From the NCBI GenBank assembly GCA_035222895.1, contig JAVYIG010002525.1:62001-126000 (forward strand): a stretch of 64,000 nucleotides of DNA, read 5' to 3'. The notes beneath the pieces were generated by a model. It had not been told where the DNA came from. It ran no database searches and saw only the letters and a program-made list of their open reading frames with translations. The translations under genes and the position numbers were made by a program. Of the stretch, positions 39,576 to 52,200 are shown piece after piece (within the stretch, counting starts at the first letter, position 1; every line of letters starts with the position of its first letter). The stretch comes from Strongylocentrotus droebachiensis (taxonomy: Eukaryota; Echinodermata; Echinoidea; Camarodonta; Strongylocentrotidae).

Positions 39576-40158
39576 ATAATATAATTGATTTACATAAAGA
39601 GTGACAACTGAAATATACACACACATAAAAATGCATATATATATATAATTGAAACTTGAAAGTATGGAGGTAAGTCAAAGAATCAAGATAAATGCAGAGA
39701 CCAACTATCATTAAAAGCATGAATGTTTGAGTCTTTAGCATGTTCATGTTTTTTCTCCTTCGAAAGACATATGTTCTTGCCTGGAAATATAGGGTTGACC
39801 AATAGGCCGTTTTCGTAATGTAATTTAATTTAATGCATAACCTATGTTACTGAGGTGCCTCGATCGTTATATACAAATTCATTAATTCACCTATTAGGAA
39901 TAATTGCATTTCAATAGTCAGAATGCGAATTGCATATGTTACGTGTTGTTAAGTAGGGCAATCCATAATATTTGTCCTATACCTAGAAAAAACTAATGCA
40001 ATTTGCATTTAATATGACTATCGACATGCATTCATAACAACTAACACGTGAATGGAGTCATTTTTAACAAGGCCCTTAATACAACAAAGACTTATGTATT
40101 CAATTTGATTACATTACGAGAAAGACCTATTATGAGTACTTTCTGAGTGTTATGTGCA

Positions 40159-41662
40159 CAGGGGCGGCCGAGCGACTTCCAGAGTGTGGGGGGGGGGGGG
40201 CACCAAGAAAGGGAAATCTCAATGCGAAAATATACAATCTTTTAGACATTGGTATATATTGGTATAGATATTGTTATTACATTATCAGGGATGATTTCAA
40301 TATTTGTTTCACTTTATACACCATACAAGATATTGCTTAAGCATTATGCTTTGCAGTTGGGTGTGATGGTGTGAAAACATTATTTGCGAGCGAGCGAAGC
40401 GAGCAAAGAACAAAATTAATATTTGTGAGATCGCAGTGCGAAAAATTACATCTTATAAAGAGGAAAAAACCCAATCCTGATTTGGTTATAAGCACATTCT
40501 CATAACGGAAGACTGAAAAGACCTTTGATAAGTAAAATAAGTATATCATCTATAGATGCGTGCGAGCGTAGCGAGGGAGCTTTGGGAGAAATTGCTCTTA
40601 TATTATAGTCGCTTGAAATTTGGGGAAAGGAGCATGTGTCAAAGTACAAACAGTAATTAGCAGAGGTGAAAATGGGGCACTTTTCACACCCTCAAAAAGA
40701 GGCACTCACCAGGTGTGAAAAAAGTCAGCGATAAAAATAGGAAATAGGCATTTGTCGACGGAAAAGGGCCCCCATCAGATTTTGATATTGGCATTTATAG
40801 GAGGTGAAAAGGGGCATTTATGAAAAGGGGATAGGTCCCTAATTAGAAATTGTTAAAAGGGAAATTATCAGAGGTGAAAAGAGGCACTTATCGCAACTGA
40901 AAAGGGGCAATGACCAGATATGAAAAGGGGCACTTATGTGAATGAAAAAGGGGCACTTATAATGAAGGAAAATGTGCATTAGTTGAAAGAAAATGGGCAC
41001 CGATCAGATTTTAAAGGGACATTCATCGGAGGTTAAGGGGTCACTTATCTGAAGTGAAAATGAGTAACTTCTCGTACCTGAAAAGGGTCATTTACCAGAG
41101 AAGGGGCACTTATGAGAAGGGGAAGGAGCTCTTTTTTAATGGTGCACTTATCATTAGGAAAAGAGGCAATTATTAGAAAGGAAAAGGGGCGCATGTGAAA
41201 ATATAAGGTGCGCTTATCCAAGTTAAAATGGGGGTAGTTATCAAAAGGGGAAGTGGCACTTATTACAAAGGAAAACGGGCACTTGTCAAAGTAAAAGAGG
41301 CAACTCTCAGATTTGAATAGGGCAATCATCAGAGGTGAAGGGGGCACTAATCAAAAGTGAAAAGAGGCACTTCTCGTATATGAAAAGAGGCACTTACTAG
41401 AGATTAAAAAGGGCATTTATGAGAATGGAAAATGGACACTTATTGCAAAGGAAAAAGGAACCTGTCGAATGAAAAGGGGCACGTGTCCAAATAAAAGGAG
41501 CACTTATCAGAGTTGAAAAGGGGAAGAGGCACTTTTACAAATTAATAAGGGCACATGTCAATGTAAAAGGGGCACTTCTTACAAAGTTAAAGGGGCACTT
41601 TTCGGGAGGTTGAAAAGTGAGGGGGCACTGTTACCCCCTGCTCTCCGGGAGGGCCGCCTCTG
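40159..41662. mobile_element. Non-autonomous hAT-type element carrying a ~1-kb degenerate repeat array
   Basis: Flanked by identical TATGTGCA at 40151-40158 and 41663-41670. Ends CAGGGGCGGCC and GGCCGCCTCTG are inverted repeats. Subterminal GCGAGCGAGCGAAGCGAGC. From about 40670 to 41630 the interior is a degenerate ~30-bp repeat of the type GAAAAGGGGCACTTATCAGA. No transposase-like frame. Confidence 0.88.
40670..41630 (+). repeat. Degenerate ~30-bp minisatellite inside the hAT element
   Basis: Over 25 occurrences of variants of AAAAGGGGCACTTAT, spaced about 20-40 bp apart, with strong divergence between units. Confidence 0.85.
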
Positions 41663-41939
41663 TATGTGCATTACTAATTAGTCACTTTTTGCCACGTTGC
41701 CTGTTGCTCTGTATTTCTGCTTTCTTTTTCAATCTCGACTCTTCTTTATGCTCTATTGTTTGTGTTGAGTGAACGTAATAGTGCCCGTTGTTTCAGAAAA
41801 GTTGAAGTTCGTGTCATTTTTATTAAGAGCATTTAAACATTTTTTGTTTAAAGGTGCTGATAGGCAAGCCGGGAGTCTGGGGATATAAGATGGAAAAAAA
41901 AGGAAAATCATACAAAACACCATAAAGATACGGATGAAT

Positions 41940-41955
41940 ACAGAGAGAGAGAGAG

Positions 41956-41994
<39 letters not shown>
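41940..41994. repeat. (GA)n microsatellite
   Basis: About 55 bp of GAGAGAGA. A second homopolymer, G21, lies at about 42246-42267. Confidence 0.95.
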
Positions 41995-41996
<2 letters not shown>

Positions 41997-43043
41997 ACAA
42001 AGAAGATAGACAAGCCTACTGGCTGGAAGAATCGAAAGTACGCTTAAAGGATAGAATGAAAATGAAATAGAAATAGAAATACATGTACATATACAGGTTA
42101 TATTTCTGGCGAAATAAAGACGTGAAGGAAAAGAGACAATATCGGTTCGTTGACTGTCGGTCTAATGACCTCCTGAAACGGGAAAAGGGGCCAAGAGACC
42201 GTCAATTTCGGCAGCTGCACCTACCACCCATAGGCCAGAGGTAACGGGGGGGGGGGGGGGGGGGGGGAGATCTCGCGAAATATTTCTCAGATGTGGACAA
42301 AGTATCATTTTCTCTTTAACTACCTTATTCTCATCAATCAAAATGAACGATCTCGTCCATTCGTACTTCGAACTACAAGATTTGATTCCAACTGGCCTGG
42401 ATTTGATTTGTTCTAAAAAGTAGTCCCCAGTTTTAAAACGTTGTTATAATAATTAATATTTTTTCAAAATGCTAAGGTATAAACCATTGTTTATTTCATA
42501 TTTTGTCATGCTATAAACGTATATAGTTTTTTGGATCAACTTTTGCTTCAGATTAGCATTTTCGTACGTATTAATAATTAGAAATAGTTAGCTTTTTTCC
42601 CAAAATGTCTGAAAACACACACTACCGTATTGCGTAATATCTTCCTGTTTGTACGAGCAGAGTTCACTTGCTAGTCTTGTCAATATTCTCTTACGACTGG
42701 TTTCCTTCCAAAATTCATAAATAGAATTAAACACGAAGCAAAATTTAATATTTTGATTTGTTTTCATTTTTCAATTTAAAATAAACATATATATTTATTT
42801 CGGAATAAAACCTGAGAAATTAGTAGTTTAGCCATTATTTCGAAGTTATAACAGTACCGAGTCTGTGTAGAGCGCCTAGGTCAGCGTTTTCGTTGTGCAG
42901 TGCGTTTGCATGGTGCTAGCATCTCCCTAGCCCTGCACGTATTAGCATTGTCCTTTTGCCTTCTCGTACCGTTTACATGCACATTTCGGTGACTTGGTCA
43001 CACGAAAAAACTGAGGGATTTGAACCTTTAAAGACGATCCACA

Positions 43044-43251
43044 ATGTCGATCAGTAGCCAGCTTGTAACATGGGCTTTTGCAAATCCAATCCTTTTGGCA
43101 TTTTGCCTCTTTGGAGCTCTATTGGCCATTTTTGTGGTAGGACTTGTGGCAAAATTGAAACCCGGTCCAAACCCGTTTGCTGAGGACTGTGCCCGCCCTC
43201 CAGCCCCGATGGTTGCCGACAGCTCCGCTCGGGACAAAGTTATCAAGCAAG
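43044..43251 (+). CDS. RETSAT: RETSAT exon 1: N-terminal anchor
   Basis: ATG in ACAATGTC; ends before GTAAAT, phase 1. Encodes [20 protein letters not shown], a long hydrophobic run ([18 protein letters not shown]) and [17 protein letters not shown]. Followed by a 4.4-kb intron. Confidence 0.9.
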
Positions 43252-46200
43252 GTAAATTTTAGGTCGTTGCTTATCTCGCTTATCTGGCCGTTTGTTTGTG
43301 GATTTTGTCTTTCTTAGTGTCAATAGTATTTGATTTTTAAGTCAGGTTATCTTGTGTCTTGAATTATAAATTTGGAACAACTTTGAAACATTCCACCACA
43401 AAAGTAAGACATCAATTGACATCAAGACGTAGGGTCTAGATCTAGACCGAAATTTCTGTCTCTTTTGTTCGTAAGCCTCTGATTTAGCGTTAGGTAGGGT
43501 CTGCTCCTCTCTTTAGAGACAGAAGCCGACCACAGGGTCACCTGTCAGAAGTTGGTGGTAGTCACGTTATGCCAAAAGTGCCACCAAACTTTGGACTCAA
43601 ATGCCATTTTAGTGGATTCATAAAATTATTAGATGCATTTCATTTGTACTTGAAAATTAGGCCTAGACCTTCTAGATTCTAGACTAGGTAAACATGTATA
43701 GGCCAATAAATATACATCTGTTCCATTTACTAGCTTGACTATAGACTATGATGCATTTACATGTCTTTTTTCAGCATTTTGTTGGTCGAAGTTGTAGTAG
43801 ATCTAGGAGCATCACTATAATATATCCTGGCTGTGTAGTAAAAGCTTAGACCGAAAACTTCAGTCTCTCTAATCGTCGGTTGTTCCACTGAGACTACGTC
43901 TGGCTCCACTAGACCTCCGATTATAGAGACTGAAGATTGTCCTATCGGGACTGTACGGAACCAATGGTTCGGTTCGGCAGGACCGCGATGAATGAGATAT
44001 GCCACGAGATTTTCACTCTTTACATCCTCACACATGCTGCAATATGACAATAATTAGAGTCTAATTTAAAATAACATATATATAGCTTATTTGACTTACG
44101 ATAGCTTGCTCATTTAGATCCTAAATTAATGATTAATCCGAGAAAGTCTCGTCGTCAACATTATCCGTCTTGGTTTTAGTTGATGAATATTAATTTTTTC
44201 TTTTCAAACGTCCAATAGCTACCTACCGTAGCTACATACGAGTCGGCCCGGCTTGACCAACGAACTCCCACGAAACGAGTGCTCTGATTGGCCATTGGCT
44301 ATGTTTTGGTAGGTGGACCCGGAAATATATCGGCCGCCGGGTAATATTTCGAATGCATGAACGTAAGTGCTTCGCGGTTCTGAGGAACAAATTGGATAAT
44401 TTATATAAGTAAGTCCGAAAATTTCACATTCTATATTAATAGGTTAGCAAATTTTGAAAACTGTAATTAGGAGATATATAGACCGACCTAATTTACATCT
44501 GATTTAGAAATCAGGAAATTGGATCTAAATAAAGAAAATCGGGGGAGAAATGTCGGTAACGAAAAGCTGTTATGCTGTGGCTCTAATTTACCCCCACGGT
44601 ACGAGATCTCTGGGTTGCCATCTGTATTGGGGAATGACAAGAAATGTCAGTTTTATTAAAGAAATGACCCAAATCAGATGGTTATTGCTGTCTAGTAAAA
44701 GCTGTGCTTTTGATTCTCAACATTTCAAACACCACTGTACAAAACTCAACTGATTTCACTCAAAATCGGTACTGTCTTTAGTTACAATTGATGACACCTA
44801 AATAGCAGTAAAATACATTTTTTTCAACTTACCTAGTGTCAAACTTTGCTTACAGCTGCATCGGCATGATTGTGTACAGTCTATGCAATATTGTGTGGTG
44901 TGTATATTTGTGTATAGGTCTAATAATACCTGCCTCACAGCAAGCATGCAGTGCTAGAGGTCAATACGCATTAGCATTGACTCTCTATGCTTTGCTGGAG
45001 TGGTCGTACTATGTGTTGAATTCTTGCAGCCGTATATTATACCGTTACTGCACAATGCACATGAAGGTCTTGAAGAATGACAACGTCTTCCATTGACAGT
45101 AACAGTTGAAACTACGGCTGCAAGAATTTATTTGGAGATCTATACTACATTCTTTCAGTTTTCCATTTATTTATATCAAGTAGTATTTTTTATTGGATAA
45201 GGTCTTTAATGAAAATTATAGCTATCTTCTTTCCAATCATAAATTTTGCTAAACCACACCATTAAATTTAGCTAGATAAAGAAAAACTGAGGGCAAACTT
45301 TTTAGTTTTTACCCTATTCCCGCAAAAAAGCAACTAGTTCATGTGTTGGGGTTACCTACAGGTACATACATGTACTGTCTTTGTATGAGGAAGGTTGACA
45401 AATGTCAGTTTACATTAAGTTGCCAGTTTGTGTTTCATTGATTACAGCTTTGAAAATTCACTGATTTAATTGTTTCATTTTCTATATTTATTGGAAAAAT
45501 ACAACCTTAATAAATAAAGATAATAAATGGGGCTACAAATGCACATGTGGTAAAGACATGTACATGTATATGGTCTAACATTGATAGATAAGTGAATGAC
45601 TCTTGCAAATGGGTGCAGACAATTCTTGAAAGTCAAACGAAAGTCAAATGTTGTGTGTGTTTAGGTTTTTACAGACGAACATCAATCAGTTAATCATAGG
45701 CACTTAAAGCTGTTATATAAACTTGTACGGACTTTGATCCAATGAGAGGTTTTAATCTATACAGTGATACGTGAGAGGGGATGTAGATGGGCTTATTTAT
45801 ATTAGTTGTTGGGATCAATGAGCAGCAACAAGAAGCCTAGATATACTGCATTGTATCACAAGCACCATGCATGTGTGAGCATACAATTTTTTTTTTTTAA
45901 TTGTGGTAAAGTATCGGTCTGGTGAAAAAATCAAGAAGAAAAGATGGTTCCCAGCAGTGGTGTCCATTTGGAAGATATCATTTTATTTTGATGTGCCATA
46001 TTTCCAGAGGATACAGGATGATGTACCTTAATCTAAGGACTAGTTAAGAATCGTAGGAGTAATTTTTTCTTTCCAAATGTTTTGGGAAGAAGTGAAGTGA
46101 AGTACTATTTCTCAGAAATGCAGGAGTTTGTTTCATAGGCATGAGGGCAATGCATTACCTGTAACAAGATTCAAAGCCAGCCTGTTTTCAGGATTTGGGA

Positions 46201-49200
46201 CTGAGATAGGAAGGAGCTGATGTACAGTTAGATTGAACTAAATATGATGATCTCTGTTGCTGAAAGAATGAGGATATGTGTACATAGAGAAGTGTGGTTG
46301 CCAAAAATTTCAAAATTTGAACGAGTACCTGTATATACATACATGTACATGTATGTATTGAATTCCCTTAGTATCTGGAAGCCGGTGTACAGTGTAGCTG
46401 GTGTAACAATTATGAAATAGCATGGGACCATTTTAGCTTTTGACAGAGTGGCCGAGCACACTTCCAATTATACATGTATTTAGATAACTTACAATAAGAG
46501 AAAGTTATCTAACCAGTTTAATGCTGTTCTTTATCCTCTTTTGCCACTGTATTTTTTTCTGCTGAATAAGTATATTTTAGAACTTTGTTCTTTGTTATAG
46601 TGAGCCAGCCCGGTCAAGCAAATCTAATCTGTTTTTTTATTGACTTTCAGTATACAAGTATTTTGAAGTACCTTGTCCATTGCTGGTTTGTCATTATCTG
46701 TTTAAAAAGAAAGAAAGAAAATAGCTAACTATAAGATTTTAAGTCCACCCTGATATTAAGACGTTTGAAAGAGAAACAAATAAAATATATATATGAAAGC
46801 AAATCATTAAAGGTTTCAGGAAAATCTGGTATTACTATTAGATAGGAAATTTATGAATATATAAAGTTGTAATCGCTCAAATGTAAATTTACGACTCTGT
46901 CATACATTTTTTAAAACATCTCTTTCATTTGCTACACATGTACAACTGTATGCTGACATTTTCAGAACTCTCCAGTAGCATGGCTGATGATGAAGGACTC
47001 GAGTTACCCTATGCATGTATCTTTGATAAAATAAAGCCTGGATGCCCAAAGATTTGGATGCCATCGTGATTGGGGGGGGGGGGGGGGGGGGTGGTGGCTA
47101 TTACAGTGTACATGTACTGTAGATATTGCACACATACACGTAGTGGTCAGTGTGCATTACTTACTGTGTGTAGTGTGTGACTGTAATATGCACTGAAGTA
47201 TTCGAATAATGCACTCTATAAATATTATCATTATTATCTCTTGAAACACACAGGTTTCACCCACAGAAGGTGTCCAATGATCTGGATGTCATTGTGGGGG
47301 GGGGGGGGGAGAGGAGGGGGTATTGCAGTGTACATGTAGATGTTGCTTGTTTGGCTTGGAACCCAATGGTCAGTGGGCATTACTTACTGGGTGAATGAAA
47401 AGTGCAAATATTCATATAATGCACTGTATAAATATTAACCATTATCATTATTATCTCTTTATTAAAACACACAGGTTTCACCCCACAGAATGTGTCCAAT
47501 GATCTGGATGCCATCTACCGGTAGTCCAGATTCAGTCCATTCTTTGTTATTATTCTTATGTGGAGCTAGGGTTATTGCAGTGTAGATGTTTCATGTACAG
47601 TACATACATATAATTCAAGTTGTATAAATATTTTTATGAACCATTATCATTACTGGATATTATCTCTTGGAACACACAGGTTTCACCCAACAGAAGGTGC
47701 CCAAGGACCTGGATGCCATTGTGGTCGGGAGTGGGATCGGAGGTCTGGCTATCGCAGCGATCTTGGCTAAGGTGGGCAAGAAGGTCTTGGTCCTAGAACA
47801 ACATGACCAGGCCGGAGGATGTTGTCATACCTTTGTGGAGAAGGGCTATGAGTTTGATGTTGGTAGGTACATGTATATGTACATGTACATATTTGTGTAG
47901 ATTTAACAACAATATATGGCGTGGGGCCATAATGTTTTTATTTAGGGACTAACTTTCCCTTGAATTTAATACAGAACCACAGTGATGTTCGAAGTACAAT
48001 GGGTGTTTTTTTGTTGTTGCCCCCTTTGGTCCAATATTTTTCAGATTTTAATGTTTTTTGTTTCTTCTTTTTTTTCGGCCCTCTTTTGGCTGATATTTCT
48101 CAGTTTTTAATGCTTTAATAGATGTGTTTCAATGTCATCAATCCATTGATATCTTTTTCACCTCATAATCATCCATGGTTTGCATGAGTGAGCATTTTGG
48201 GATAATTTGATTTTATACATTTATATCCCATTTAAACAAACAAAATACATATTTTTTTATTCATTAATAGCATAAAATCTAAAAAACGGTTAAAAAAAAA
48301 AAAACTTTTTTAAAAATGCCGACCGTAGATTTTCAGATTTTTGGGTAGGTCGCAAAGGGCAATACAACAAGTTTTTATTTCAGGCCTTATTGTTATCATT
48401 ATTCCAACAATTTCTCAGGCATTCATTACATCGGTGAGATGGCACAGAGCACAATCACACGGCTCTACATAGACCAGCTGACCGAGGGCCAACTCCTCTG
48501 GGACCCCATCGACAAGAACTTTGACACCGTGGTCATCGGCGAGGGCGAGAACAAGAAGTTATTTCCAATGCAATCGGGGAGCAAGCAATGGTTTCGGGAA
48601 TCTCTGATGAAGATGTTTCCCGAGGAAGAGGCGGCCATTGAAAAGTTCATCTATTATATGAAGGTACAGTGGAACTTGCTTCAGTGACTCCCTGTATAAA
48701 AGGAATACCTGTCTATAAAGACCACCTGTATAGAGAGCCCACTGTCTGTAAAGACCACCTGTAAGACAAGAATACCTGTCTATAAAGACCACCTGTATGA
48801 CAAGAATACCTGTCTATAAAGACCACTTGTATAGAAAGCCCACTGTCTGCAAAGACCATCTGTAAGACAAGAATACCTGTCTACAAGAACCATCTGTATG
48901 ACAAGAATACCTGTGTATAAAGACCACTTGTATAGAAAGCCTACTGTCTGTAAAGACCACCTGTAAGACAAGAATACCTGTCTACAAAAACCATCTGTAT
49001 GACAAGAATACCTGTGTATAAAGACCACTTGTATAGAAAGCCTACTGTCTGTAAAGACCACCTGTAAGACAAGAATATCTGTCTACAAAAACCATATGTA
49101 TGACAAGAATACCTGTCCAAAAGACCACCTGTATAGAAAGCCCACTGTCTGTAAAGACCATCTGTAAGACAAGAATTTGAGTTTCCTTTGGGAGATTATG

Positions 49201-52200
49201 GCGGTGTCTTTATGCTGCCCTCTATATACCCAAGCTTGACCATCTTTAAATTCTCTCAGAATGTAGGGAAACACAGTTTTCTTGCTAAAGATTCTTCCTA
49301 TAGTGTAACGTGCCATATTCTCATATGACCGGTAATCTTTATGCTTTTTATAGTTTCTCCAGAGTTTTTTAATTTTCTAACTAGAGCTATATGTTAGTTT
49401 AGTAGAGCTGTTCTGAAGTTTACTATCACTCTTTCGAAACTTTCAGAAGAAAAATTGCTCACCGCTCCAGTTCCTGTTTATTTATTTAGAAAATTTGCAT
49501 TTCCAAATTCTTTATTGTAAAGTGCCATATTCTAGTACTAATCTAAATCTAAATCTCAAACTGCTCGCTGTTCCTGTTTATTTATTTAAACAAATCTTTT
49601 TTGCATTTCCAAATGTAGGAGCAGAGAAAACGCATGCAGACGGCATTCTCACTAATTTTTTTTCTGTATTGTAAAGTGCCATGTTCTCATACTAATCTTT
49701 ATGCATTTTCTAGTTGTTTTTTATCACCTAACTAGAGCTGTTTTTTTAAATAAAGTTTGGTAGCGCTGTTCTGCAGTTAACTACAGCTCTTTTGAGGCTT
49801 TTCACAACTAAACTTGCTCTCCGTTCCTATTCAGTTAAAAAAAAGAAAAATCTTTTTGGCATTTCCAAATGTAGAAGCAGCGAAAAACACATGCAGACAG
49901 CATTCTTGTTCAAGATCCTCCCAATGAGAATCTGCCATATTCTCGTACTAATCTAGATATAAATTTGCTCATCGCTCCTGTTTATTCATTTGAAAAATCT
50001 TTTTTGCATTTCCGAATGTAGGAGCAGCGAAAACACATGCAGACAGCTTTCTTGTTTAAGATCCTCCCACTGAGAATCTGCCAGCTGTTGATCTCCACAG
50101 GCATGGCCAGCGCCATGACCAAGTACTTCAAGTATTCTCAGATCTCTCTCCAGCGTTTCCTCGACAGTGTGACCGAGAACAACGACCTGAAGGCAGTGCT
50201 TTCTTACTGCTTTGGAGATTATGGTGAGTTATGCAGTATCAGGGGAGTGTTTTACAAAGACTAAGATCAACTTTAAAGTTGGACTTAACTATGGCAGGCT
50301 GTTCATGCCACTAGTTCCTCTAACTATTCCTGGCATTGGTTTCTCATAGGAAGTACAAATCCCGGTCACAAATCTACAGAATTTATGTTTGTTCATTATT
50401 GTAGGAAAACAAAAAATTTAACAATCATAATTGAGAAACCAATGGTGAGAGCAGCCAGTGGTATGAATGGCCCGCCATAGTTAAGTCCAACTTAAAGCCG
50501 ATCTTAGTCTTTGGGTCATTCCATGTCAAATCACCCAATGGTTTTAACCCGACCATTTTTTATTTTGATGAACCTTAGTGTACTTGTTGAGTGTGATCTC
50601 ACAGCACTAAATCCAAAATTTTAGGTCAATTGGGTGAGGGGTTTGGGAGATACGGCCCACCAAATTTTGAGATTTTTTCAAAAATGGGGGTGGCGGGCCT
50701 ACCTTTGAACCCTTTTTTTTCGGGATTTAATGGGTCAATCTTCACAAAATTTGTATTGTTGGAAAGGGTATTCAATGAGGATTCCAAATCTGCCGCCATT
50801 TTGAAAATTCGTACATGTTGGGGTACTTTGACCTCTTGACCTAAGATTTGACCTTGAAATTGACCTTGTGGATCACGTGACCTTGACAACATTTTTCATG
50901 AAATGTAATCTCTGACATGTTCACTAAAACATATAAAAAATTCAGAGATATAATATTTTTTGTTTAGGAGCAATAAGGATTGAAAGTATCCATACTGACA
51001 GATATTCACAATAAACCCTATTATAATGTATACAATACATGCAATATGCACAGTACAACATACATCTTCCACATGCTTTTTTGTTCTAGGCATATCCATT
51101 CTAAGTGTTAGCAGTACTTGAATAGAAATAAAATGACAAGTTCATATAGGCCTAAAGGGTTAACAGGATGTATGGCTTTAGGCCTCTGAGTCGGTTCTAG
51201 GATAATTACCCCCCTAGAAAATTGACCCCAGGAAATGTCCCCCACCCCCCCCCCCCCCTCTGAGGAAAATTACCCCCCGAGGACTATCGCACCCAGAGGA
51301 CAATTACCCCCAGAAAATTACCTCCTATGACAATCTGTCCCCCCCCCCCCCAAGGACAATTACCCCCCGGACAATTACACCCTAGGAAAATTACCCCCCG
51401 GACAATTACCTCCCCCCCCCCCTATTTGTTAAAGGAAAAGTCCATCCTGATAATAAGTTGGTTTTAATCAAAGCAGATTTTTTTTTGGGAGGTAATTGTC
51501 CCTGAGGGGTAATTTTCCAGGGGGGGGGGGGGGTAATTGTCCGGGGGGTAATTTTCCTCGGGGGGGGGGACAGATTGTCCTAGGAGGTAATTTTCTGGGG
51601 GGTAATTGTCATCTGGGTGTGATAGTCCTCGGGGGATAATTGTCCTCAGAGGGGGGGGGGGGGGGGACATTTCCTGGGGGTTAATTTTCCAGGGGGGTAA
51701 TTATCCTAGAACCGACCCTTTAGGCCTATATGAACTTATTATTTTATTTTTATTCAAGTACTGCTGACATTTAGAATGGATGGGCTAGAACAAAAAAGCA
51801 TGTGGAAGCTGTATGTTGTACTGTGCATATTGCATGTATTGTATACATTATAATAGGGTTTATTGTGAATATCTGTAAGTATGAATACTTTCAATCCTTA
51901 TTGCTCCTAAACAAAAAATATTATATCTCTGAAACTTTTATATGTTTAAGTGAACATGTCAGAGATTACATTTCATGAAAAATGTTGCCAAGGTCACGTG
52001 ATCCACAAGGTCAACTTCAAGGTCAAATCTTAGGTCAAGAGGTCAAAGTATCCCAACATGTACGAATTTTCAAAATGGCGGCAGATTTGGATTCCTTATT
52101 GAATACCCTTTCCAACAATAAAAATGTTGTGAAGATTGACCCATTAGGTCCCGAGATACAAGGGTTCAAAGGTAGGCCCGCCACCCCCATTTTTGAAAAA

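Noticed and set aside
44836..45096. 86-codon Cys/Tyr/Leu-rich ORF in RETSAT intron 1
   Set aside because: No splice or promoter context, and its end overlaps the 110-nt hairpin; composition looks like random AT-rich intron.
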